From Desmodesmus armatus (lineage: Eukaryota > Chlorophyta > Chlorophyceae > Sphaeropleales > Scenedesmaceae), in NCBI GenBank assembly GCA_007449985.2, contig VIIQ02000062.1:1-64000 (forward strand): 64,000 nt of DNA, given 5' to 3'. Positions 27,460-37,886 of the stretch are shown one piece after another; the first letter of the stretch is position 1; each line of letters begins with the position of its first letter. The notes beneath the pieces were generated by a model. The model was given only the letters and a program-made list of their open reading frames with translations. It ran no database searches and was not told the DNA's origin. Made by a program: the position numbers and the translations under genes.

Positions 27460-30400
27460 ATGTACGACGCTGTCACGTGGAGTAAGTCTTCAAGCTCAAT
27501 CTGATATTTTGATTGACATCCTTGCCATCGAAGGAAACCAGGTTCACCCCCCTCCTCCAACATTGCTGCCACTGCTGCTGCTGCTGACTGCTGTTGCTGT
27601 CATGACTGCTTCCGTTCCCTTGCAGTCTTTGCTGTGGGCGTGGTCCTGGCTTTCTTGGTCGCCTACGGACTCGGTGCCAATGTGAGCTACTGCACCTGGC
27701 CGGGTCGTGCTTCACACCAACCATCTGCTGTCTGCTGCGCCCTTGACAGCTGCCGACACATTCCAGACGTCTGCCAGCCTCAGGATTATGTTCTATGGCA
27801 ATATAGTTACCTGATCTTGGACCTGTGTGCCTGCCATCCCTCTCTGCACCCCTTTCAGGACGTCGCCAACATGTTTGGGCCCTCAGTGGGTGCCAGGGCC
27901 CTGACCATGAGGCAGGCACTGCTGGTGGCTGCTGTCTTCGAGTTGCTGGGTGCTATCCTGATGGTGAGTGATATTGCCTAACCCGCTGGCTGAAGCATAC
28001 TGTCTTGGTGCATGTACTGCAACAGCATCATTCAGTGATGCGGTACTTGTGCCAAAAGGATGGAGAAGGATGGCGGTGACGGCTGCCTGTCCAAGGTTGG
28101 AAACCAGAGTGGATGGGGGCCACCCTTGGACAGCCGCCAGGGGACCTCAACAGAGTCGGGTCTCTCCCTATGCTTTTTGGGGAGGTTTTGGAAGGTCAGG
28201 CTTTCATTTTGGCAGTCTCTGGTGTCGCCAACACCATCAGCTCCTGCATCACTCACCTCAGCTACTGCTGCTGTTTTTGCTGCTACTGCTGTGTGCTGCT
28301 TGGTACAGGGTTCTGGTGTTGCTGACACCATCCGATCCGGCATCACCAACCTCAGCTACTTCACAGACCGCCCTGATATCCTCGCTTACGGTGAGTGCAT
28401 GGAGGAGCTGCTTTCACAAAAGTTGACAAAACACTCGCTACGGGGTTTCAGGACCCTATGCTTGAATGCTGCCTCCTTGTGCCGGCTGAGATGCCAGTGG
28501 ATGGTATGCTACTGCTTGTACGTGTGCTAGGGGCTCGAACACATATTACTGCTTACTTGGTGCTTACTTGAATGTGGTGCGATGAAGCAAGACAACCAGC
28601 TGATTATCAGGCAGAACTTGCGCTGCCAGCACATGAGACGGGTGCTCAGAATCTTCATCCAGTGTCGTACACTTGACAGCCACATGAGTGCCTTCTGCAT
28701 GAATGAGCGTGTACAAGGCTCCCATGTGGGTGTCAAGTGTATGGCACTGGACGAACCAGATTTCAAAGCACGCACACCCGTACATGATTCCTTCTAACTT
28801 CACTGTAGTGACTGCCTGCGCGCTGTCTCCACCAACCTGGTGTGGTCAATGGCTCTGCGTTCATGTATCGCTGCCAATGTGCGCAGGGATGATGTGCGCC
28901 CTGGCTGGTGTGGGGGTGTGGATGATCATCGCCACCTATCTGGAGCTTCCAGTCAGCTCGACACAAGCCATCGTGGCATCCATTGGCGGCATGTAAGTAG
29001 GCAATGGGCTTCTGAACCGATGGCTAGCGCTGAGGGTGGGACTCTGTTGACTCTGTTCCCCTTGACCTTGGTGGTAATCCTCTAGTGCACTGTGCTGGCA
29101 TATGCTGGGAGGGACAGTGCTGCTGCTGCTGGCGGTGGCATTTGACTTGCAGCGCATTTGTGCGCCATGGGGGTGTAGCCATGAACTGTAGCTTGCCTTT
29201 CAGCCTAACCTACAGCGCTTGCAGCTTACTGTATTGCCCTTCAGTTTGATGTTGCCTGGCATGGATTTTGCCATAACAGTAATTTGTACTGTGCTGCTGC
29301 AGGGCCATCGTTGCTGAGGGCTGGAATGCTGTGGTGTGGTCTGCCAAGGCCAGCTCATTCCCCTACGTGACTGGCATGACAACCATTGTAGGTGCAACAT
29401 GACACAACCCCTGCACGCACCGCGTACATGCCTGTGTCCTGTCCGCAAGCATTGGTCGCGCACCAATCTGGCTCTGCATGTGTCTTTCGTCGGCCGTTTG
29501 CGCCTTGGGCTAGCCTGGCCATGGTGGTACTGCCAACTCGCATGGCCCCACACCCCCGGCTCATGTCTGTGCTGCATGTAGGCGCCCTGTTGTGCGCAAT
29601 TAGCTGTCAGTGCTGAGCACATACACAGCAACCCTCTTCTCCTTGTTTTCGCACCCATGTCTCTGTGCCTCGCAGGTGCTATCATGGGTGTTTGCCCCTA
29701 TCCTTGCCGCACTGGCTTCTGCTCTCCTGTACGGTACCATCCGCACCTTCATCCTGCGGAGTGAGAATGCCTACAGGCGGACCCTTGTGCTGCTGCCGGT
29801 GCTCGTGTTTGTCACATTCTTTGTCGTCACCTGGTTCACAATCGTCAAGTAAGTGGGGCATTGACGCCGTCCAGGGTAGCGGTATGAAGGTTTGGGGGTC
29901 CGTTTGTGTTTTGGAAAGGCAACTCAGAGCTTATCAAGCGATCAAGTCATGGTACCGTTGGACATCTAGATGGCAGGATGTGGATGCGTGTTTGTCACAT
30001 TGATTGGTCACTCGTCTTGAGCAGCAACCCAAGGATGTGTGGTTGTCTGCGGAACTCCGCTGTGAAGTGAAGTTCAGGAGACAACCACACATTCTTGGGT
30101 TGCTGCTCAAGACCAGTGAGCAATACCTGTGGCCAACACTGCAAGATGCCCCAGATAAAACATTCGTGGGCTTGCCTTTTTGCTGTTTGCCGTGCTATTC
30201 CACATTATCTTGCTGTGCATGATCAAGTTGTCAATGATATGATCTGTCATGAGATGAAATGTATGACCTGTTCGTGTGCTGTGCTGTGCTGTAGGGGTGC
30301 CCCCCAGTTTAGCTGGTCCAAGATGCCAGAGGGGAAGAAGGCCTGGATCTCTGTGGTGGTGGCTGCAGGCTGCTGCCTCATTTCCATCTTTGTCGGCATC

Positions 30401-32991
30401 CCACTGCTCAAGCGTATCGTACAGAGGGACTTGGACGCAAAGGAGGCTGCAAGCATGTAAGTATTTTCTTTAGCATATGTGAAGTATCCTTTTCTTTTTG
30501 CTTTTTTTTCTTATTGTTTGAGCTACCAGGGGGTGGCGGACTCCCACCGGCTGGCCACAGACACAACAGTAAAGCACACCAACTGCCGGGGGCCGAGGCA
30601 GCTAAGTTTGACCGGTAAGATACGCCCAACACCCCTATCCCATGAGGTGCACGGTGCCCAGAACAGTGTGATACTTTCAACACACCAAGCTTACAAGATG
30701 TGTGCGTGTGCTGTGCGGTATTCATGTTTTACAGGGACGCTGAGAAGGGTGATGTGAAGGTGTTGGACCCCCCAACCAAGGATGTTGCAGCTGCTGTTGA
30801 TACTGACAGCGCCTCCGGGTCAGCTGCTTCTGAGGGTTTGAAACCCGAGGGTGTGAAGGCCCCAGGAACTCTGAGGGCTGTGCGCAACGTTATCCAGGAG
30901 TCCACGATTTGGAAGACACTCAACTATGGCATGAACTACGATATCCACAAGGTGAGGGAGTGGTCAATCATTCAAGAGGTTTGGGGGCATGTTTCTGTGC
31001 TAGTCCCAAGGACGAGATGGATGCATGCAGTCAGGTTTTGGTGTTCAGGGGATTTACATGATTGTAATCTCAGGGGGGAATGGCTTGCTGATGCTTTTTG
31101 GTCTGTCTGTCTGTGCAGGTGGTGGAGACTGACGACAGGGTTGCTGAGATCCACGCCAACAGCGAGTCCTTTGACCCCAAGGCAGAGGTTGGCTTCAAAT
31201 ACCTGCAGGTACGGACCCACCTGAACCCAGCTGGGTGCACTGCAGTGCAGATGGTGTTAGGCACCAATGAATCTTTAATGACACAACTGCCAGCCACATC
31301 ATTGCCTGCATCAGCACCACCGGTGTGACACCATCGCCACCATCATCACATATTGCTGCTAGTCCGGTGCTACTCTGGTACGATGGCTATGCTGATACAA
31401 CGCGTCGCAACAACTACGATCTACTGATAGTCATGGAAGCCAATTCACATCGACCACCGACACCAGCAGCACCGTGGTCATATTTGTCTTCTGCTGTGTT
31501 GTGCAGGTGTGCACTGCTTGCGCCAATGCCTTTGCTCACGGTAGCAATGAGGTTGCCAATGCTGTCGGTCCCCTGGCAGCAATCTACCAGGTGAGTGGAA
31601 ATGACTGATGGTGCTGCGTGGGGGGTGAGGTCCTGCACTACCTGACTGACTCGCTGTCTTATCAGGCACCACTCTCTTTGCTAGTGGTAGCCACAGTCAT
31701 CATCAGAGGTTAAAATCATGATCCATACATCCAGGGCGACTGTCATCATCCTTCATTGGTCCAGGGCCAAACAGCTGTCGGAACGTTTGGTCAGCCAATC
31801 GACGTACGTGTTGTTGAAGTGCTCGTTTCCCACTGTTGCCTGCAGGTGTGGCAGTATGGTGAGGCCAAGGCCAAGAACCCAGTGCCCACATGGCTGCTGG
31901 CATATGGAGGCATCGGCATCTGCATCGGCCTGGCTACATGTGAGTTTTGGAATAGGTTTGCATGTTTCATGTGGTCAACAGCCTCGGTGGTTGCTGTTCT
32001 AGGTTGAGCGGTGCTTGTGCTGTAGTCGTGACTGCATCTTTGATGTAGATGTGGCCTGGGTGCTTCAGTCATCACATAATTTCCTTGACAGACGTGCATT
32101 CACAAAGGGGATCACCCAGCATGGTACCGTGCTTTCCAGCGTCTCAAGGCAACCTGATTTATCAAACTTTACTGCGGGCACATGAGCATGCAGCTTCAGC
32201 TCAAGTGTGCATAATCGTAGACAGGGAAGGCTGAGGCTCAGCATGTAATGCCAGCCAGGTGGACAGTGGTACTGTGGCTGTCGCTGGGCTGACACATGTG
32301 TGTGTGACTTGTTGTTGCTGCAGTCGGCTTCACCGTGATGCGCGCCATGGGTGTAAAGATGACTCGCCTGACAAACTCACGCGGTAAGCGCGCTGAACAC
32401 GACCAGCACCCACTAAGCACGGGACCTGCCCAAAATGTGCGCATGAAATGCCTGGATGCGGAGTGTGTGCAGAAGCTTGCCAAGCACGCAGTTGCCAACT
32501 GTGTGGCAAGAAGATGCCTGAATCCTGGGAAGCATGCCAAACCAGCAGAAATCTGCCAGTGGTTGTGAGGTGCTCCTTTCAACATAACATCATCAGGATC
32601 AGGGTCAGCAGGCTTGGAGCTGACAGTGTGCAGAGCTGTGTGCTTTTCCAGCTGCCTCACGTAGCAGCCACCTGAGCAAGTGGGGCTGGTGTCTCAGCAC
32701 ATCCTGGTCCTCAAGGTGCCGTGCTGTGCTGTGCTATGTGCAGGGTTCTGTGTGGAGCTGTGTGTGGCGTCTGTCGTCATCCTGGCATCCCGCTTCAACA
32801 TCCCCATGTCCTCAACCCCCGCCACCGTCGGCGCCATTGCGGGTGTGGGTCTGTATGAGGGGCGCAACGGCTTCAACGGCATGCTGCTGGTGAAGATGAT
32901 CAGTGGATGGATCCTGACAGTCATTGCCTCTGTCACCCTGACCTGCCTGTTCATGGTCCAGGGGCTGTACTCACCCAGCAAGAACGGGTGA
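27460..32991 (+). CDS. PTB: Na+/phosphate symporter, Pho4/PTB family (copy 2)
   Basis: Same role as the gene at 17163. Exons: 27460-27481, 27626-27681, 27859-27963, 28309-28390, 28887-28992, 29303-29387, 29676-29848, 30295-30456, 30735-30951, 31119-31208, 31507-31590, 31846-31939, 32324-32383, 32744-32991; 527 residues, in phase. Signatures GANDVANMFGPSVGA and HGSNEVANAVGPL are intact. Exon boundaries equal those of copy 1, except that exons 5+6 and 15+16 of copy 1 are single exons here (28887-28992, 32744-32991). The central loop is longer and different (VLDPPTKDVAAAVDTD..). The stop again overlaps a donor, gggtgagt. A splice to 33520 would add about 80 residues, ending at 33757. Confidence 0.93.
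28214..28266 (+). pseudogene. decayed copy of PTB copy 2 exon 4
   Basis: Just upstream of exon 28309-28390, this reads SGVANTISSCITHLSY, against SGVADTIRSGITNLSY in the exon. It matches at most positions but lacks a clear donor. It is a small local exon duplication that has decayed. Confidence 0.75.
30004..30124. repeat. foldback element in a PTB copy 2 intron
   Basis: Inverted arms of ~46 bp (30004-30049 and 30079-30124) with about three mismatches and a ~29-bp loop. The arms carry ttgagcagcaacccaagg and its complement. Its outer ends are attggtcact and its near complement, MITE-like. Sequence is unrelated to the foldback at 16117-16236. Confidence 0.85.
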
Positions 32992-33272
32992 GTGAAGGCA
33001 GTGCGCACCTTGAGCGACTGATGTTGAATGACTGATGTTCTATGGCATAGCTTGGTATGGCATACCCTGCACTTATGTGGCTTGAGCATGTTCATGGTCC
33101 AGGGGCTGTACTCACCCAGCAAGAACGGGTGAGTGAAGGCAGTGCGCACCTTGAGCGACTGATGTTGAATGACTGATGTTCTATGGCATAGCTTGGTATG
33201 GCATACCCTGCACTTATGTGGCTTGAGCATGTTCATGGTCCAGGGGCTGTACTCACCCAGCAAGAACGGGTA
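32950..33272 (+). repeat. 141-bp triplication of the PTB copy 2 coding end
   Basis: Units start at 32950, 33091 and 33232 (the last partial). Each repeats the FMVQGLYSPSKNG coding end with the following intron-like DNA. The third copy reads gggtaagt instead of gggtgagt; both spell a stop codon and a donor. Confidence 0.95.
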
Positions 33273-33300
33273 AGTGGCATAGGGTGATGGATGTAAGCAC

Positions 33301-33302
<2 letters not shown>

Positions 33303-33355
<53 letters not shown>
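33303..33355. repeat. (GT)n microsatellite
   Basis: About 26 GT dinucleotides followed by a G-run to 33367. Confidence 0.95.
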
Positions 33356-33356
<1 letters not shown>

Positions 33357-33519
33357 GGGGGGGGGGGTTGAAATACTGCAGAAAGGCTCTGGGAGGGGGT
33401 GTGCTGAAATTGCGGCATGAAGTCCATGCTGGCAGTAGGGTGTGGATGCACATTTCCAGCCAGGGACGCCAGAGAAGCCTGTTTTTTAACAGCCTGAGCG
33501 TGCTTGTTTGCTTGGGCAG

Positions 33520-33757
33520 CGGTGGTCTAACTGCCAGCGGTGATGCAAGTATGCCTTTGGCATTGCTACAGCCTGAGCCCCAGCCTACAGTCATCAACAC
33601 TGCGTCTCCTCTGTTGATCCTGCAATGTCAGCAGCTTGCTTTGAAAGCTCTTGCTCACACCAGCGTGCTGCCCCTGTTCTGTGTGTGCATTGCAGAGGTC
33701 GTCTGCCATAAGGGCTTGACAAAGCTTGCACAGCTGCCTACCATCATCACTTGGTGA
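33520..33757 (+). CDS. possible alternative last exon of PTB copy 2
   Basis: A gggcag acceptor opens 238 nt that, joined in the phase left by AACGG at the PTB end, stay open to TGA at 33755-33757 (start GGLTASGDAS..). It has no domain and might be chance. Copy 1 has only a five-codon counterpart (24088-24103). Confidence 0.3.
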
Positions 33758-36700
33758 TGTGTAGTGCGGAGGGTCTCTGGTGGAATGGGAAGAGGAGCTG
33801 GAGGTTTGGTCAAGGTTTTGCTCTGCTGCTGGATGGCTGGCCTTGGCGCCCAGAATCTCAGCGCTGACATCATGGGCGTCGGCAGCGTATTGTTTTTGGT
33901 TTGTGCCGAGTGGTTATCACAGCACAGCTGCTGTCGGGTGTTAGCCAGGCGACGTTGAGAGGGGCTGTGCCTTACCAAGGTGCAGCTTTCCAGCTTGAAT
34001 AAACTGTAGTATGCACTTGCTTATGCTGTGCTTGCAGAATCAGGATATGTTGAGGAATACTTTGTACATGCTCTGTGCTGGCCACCCCAAGCATGATGGT
34101 AGCATGCTGTGGTCTCAGATGACCACAGTTGTCCAGCAGGACAGTACTGCTGTGTGTCTTCGTCACACTTTCTGACACCCAGTGGTTGCAATGTGTGAAG
34201 GGCTTCCAGCTGTGGTCTCAGATGACCACATGTACATGTCTCCGCAGTACGGGCTTACGGCTGTGTGTAACCCCAGGGGTTCATGGAACGTGGCGAGAAT
34301 GTTGTTGTTCCAGGTCACCTGGAACAGCTAGTGGTTTACGTTCTGTGCACTGTATGCAGCCCCATGACTGCAGTGCTGTTGTTCCCTCGTCTGCTCTCAG
34401 CTGGCTAGTGCTGGTTACCCCTTGCTTGCTTGTCAGGCTAGCTTGTCACCCTGTGTGGGACAATGCTCGGCAGGTACAACCAATCCCAGCAAGAAATTGC
34501 GACAGCACTTGTCTGGGCGATGGTGCTGATGTGTATGGGACTGTTTGACGACTGCACATGCTCACAGGGAAGCTTGCCACTGCTTGTCTCACCCTTGCAA
34601 CACTGCAGCCAGCTGCTGCAGGCATTTGCCTTCGTGCTGTTTTGCTGTTCCACGCTGTTGCTTCTTTTTGCTGTGTTGCCCGGGCAGTGCAGTTAGTACT
34701 AACTAGTGTGTGGTCACCTTGGCCTGATGGCCAGAAGGCTACCAGCCGCGCACTGGCTGTGGTGATGGCCAGGGGTCCACTTGCATGTCATGCCGAGCTT
34801 GTTAGACCTGTATTGCATGCTGGACTACTGGGTTGTGGTTGGATTGCGCTGGTGCTGAGTACTTGGAAGGGCACACATGGTAACTGTCAGTCGCTGCTGT
34901 TGACACCTGTGCAGCACGACACTATGCCTGTCTCTCTGCAGGAGCAACCGCAGTCCCGTTGCAGAAAACTACTGACGTGAGGTGCTTTGCTTTCAGCTTC
35001 TTTCTGCAATGCATTGGCCCATGCTCAACTCAATATGTGCTGGCATGACACAGCAGGTGCTCTGCAATGCCTCAGGTTTTGGTGCTATTGATGGGATCTA
35101 TGTGTTGGCTGTGTTGTATGAATCACTGGCACTGTCTTGCTCTGGCACAATATGGTGGCTTGTGCACGAACCAACCTGTGTTCTGTGCACAACTCAGTGT
35201 GTTGTTAGTTGTGTTGGAAGCCAGCTTCAAGTTGCGGGTCCTCAACTGCCGCTGCCGCATGGCACGTCGGCACAGAATGCACCGGCATGATGCGAGCGCT
35301 TGTGAATTTGCTGTTTGTATGTACTGTCTGAGCCGTCATGGGATTCCGACAGGGTTTGGAATCTTGGTGCTGTGGTTGTGAATGTGACTTGCTACTACAA
35401 ATCAGCAGGTAGCGTGTCTTGGTCAACAGCCTGTTGCACAGTTGGCCCAAGGGAGATGAATAAATGCCGCAGTTCGAGGGCCTGTCCGTAAATCGTAGGC
35501 CTGTTGAGCCTTCCAGTGGACCTGCACAGTCTAGGTAATACCTTTTGGCTCGTTTGCAATCTGGCTGAACACTACTGCCAAAATGCCCTGGGCAATATGA
35601 AGGAGTACTAGCGTACCACAGTCTCTCAGGTCAGTTGAAGGGGCGATCAAACTCACCCGCCAAGCCAGCCAACAAGTCCACAACAGCATTCCATCTCCTT
35701 TGCCACAGTCACCTGGTGTGCCCAGCACCACTGCTGCACCCTGGGTGCCACAGTCTCCGCTGCCCATCTGCAAAACCGGACCACCTTCAGGTCACAGTGA
35801 GCCAAGGGTTTGGGGGCCCCGAAGCTCGTCTAGCTTTAGCTGCACATGCATATGCATCACTACCTACTTCTTTTCGTTGACAGACAGGGCAGCTTCAGCC
35901 TCTGCGATCTTATTACAACAAAACCGGACCAGGCAGCGCTCAGGCCCTATTACACACAGCTCAACCCACACCCTTGAATGCTTCCACACCCCTGCTGGTG
36001 CGCCAAACGGCTGGCATGCTATCCAGGTGCACGTCCACACGCGCTGCTGTCCCACTGTGCAGCAGGCTCACGAACTTTGGCAAGCAGCAGGCAGCCACCT
36101 TGGTACCCTGCTTGTGTGCCGCTGCTCACCGACCGAATCTTGACAAGAAGGCCTTTGTTCCATAAATAGGATGGGTTTGGTACTGAAGTCTATTTGAATG
36201 TGCTGTTTGACCTGAGCTGATTAATCAGCACAATATTGTGCCCACAATCGTGGGCCAAGCCTGTGTTTGGGACGCAGGCATTAGCCCAGGGCTGCCCAGA
36301 GCAGTGACTTGGCTGTTTGGAAATGTAGCTGCAACATTGCAAGATCCTGGGAGCTCTTCCTAGTAGGTAGGCTGTCGCAACGAATCAGCTTCTCACTCAG
36401 TGGCGGCTTTCCCGCCATTTCACACCTGTACCTGCCCTCCCACTGATACTCCAAGCCCTAATCTGATCCAGGATGCGAAGACTCCATAGAATTCAGTGCA
36501 GTGAAGAATGGCCGGAGATGCCCTGTGCTTTAAAGCTGTGAACGGGGGATATGCCGAGCTTGGCTATCACGTAATCGATTGATGGTTGACTCAACTGCGA
36601 ACTGTTATTGTAGTATGGTTGTTCAGTAGAGAAAACTCTGCAGCTTGAACAGGTACATAAAGAGGTACGCATGGACACGGAAACAGCAGTACCACATGTT

Positions 36701-36826
36701 GGGTGGCGAGCTTGTGCAGAATAGACCTGTCAAGTCTGAACTTTAACGTCTCTACCCCTTTGGTCGTGCGCAGGAAGAAGCTCCGGCCCACTCTGGTGCA
36801 TCGCCTTCCGTAACGCTTGTCAACAG
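33758..36826. other. intergenic DNA, no supported gene
   Basis: Likely PTB 3' UTR, then the upstream region of the secreted-protein gene. The near-palindrome gtggtctcagatgaccac occurs at about 34110 and 34210. The opening bases of the window (gtaccccagtctctcagg) have a close match near 35618. A dispersed repeat lies at 35812-35924. Confidence 0.5.
35812..35924. repeat. dispersed repeat copy 2
   Basis: Matches 16490-16620 over most of its length, apart from a small deletion of the atattatt part. The shared end is cttattacaacaaaa. See also 59009-59062. Confidence 0.85.
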
Positions 36827-37450
36827 ATGAACCTGCCGGTGACCCTACTCGCGCTGCTGCTGAGCGCAGCAGTGAACGGCTGCTGGTGCTGCATCATCGA
36901 AGGCTTTGATGTTGTTCAGGCCCAGCCTGCTGCCAACGGCGCCTTACGGATCAGCAACCCGTACAGCCAGGAAGATGTGAAGTCCCACTTCCTTCAGATG
37001 CAGGGCAAGCAGCTGGTGCCCAACAAGGGTCGGTCATACACGTGCGTGGATGCTCGAGGCGATGACGATCACCTCAGCACTCCAGGGTGAGCGTGGCTCG
37101 GCCACACACGGGCCTGGTTCTTCCATTATCCATGCACATCCTGCAGGCACTCAGTGACTGGTGTACCGTACAGGTCAGCACCACGTGCGCCTGTCATCAT
37201 CATGCAAAACAGCAGCACTGCACAAGCACGTTGTCACTTCTGCAACGACCTTGAGAGCTTAGCAACACTCTGATATGCTCTGGTGTAGCCCAGTCATTGC
37301 TCAGCATCGGATGCACAAGGATGTGGTACTGCTGACTCGGAGGCCAAGCTGGATTTGAGCCAGGTTGCTTGTGCTGTCCTGCCCCATTCTCCTGCAAGTC
37401 TCCGAACTGTCCTTCAATCATTGAAAGCAGGACTCTGCACACTGCTGCAA

Positions 37451-37488
<38 letters not shown>

Positions 37489-37837
37489 TGCAGGGGCGAT
37501 TACTCTGAGTTGGTGCTGGCCACATATGCCTTCTTTGCACAGACGTAAGAGATACGGTCACCGAGGTCCCACACACTACAGCCACAGCCCCCATCAACCA
37601 CTGTTCGACTGTTGATGTCCCGTCGCCCTTACAGAAAGCTCCCGTCATGCCGAATTGCATGGTTGCTTGTGTGTCACATGCTAAAGTGTCCTAGCTTGGC
37701 CTTGCGAGCATCAAGGCTCTGTACACGGACCGTGTACAAACAATGCGCACATCTGTTGGATACAAGACCCCCCAAAACAGGGATGTTTGTCACATCAAGA
37801 CGCCAGCTGAATTTCAATGCCTGCCACATCTGATTGG

Positions 37838-37886
<49 letters not shown>

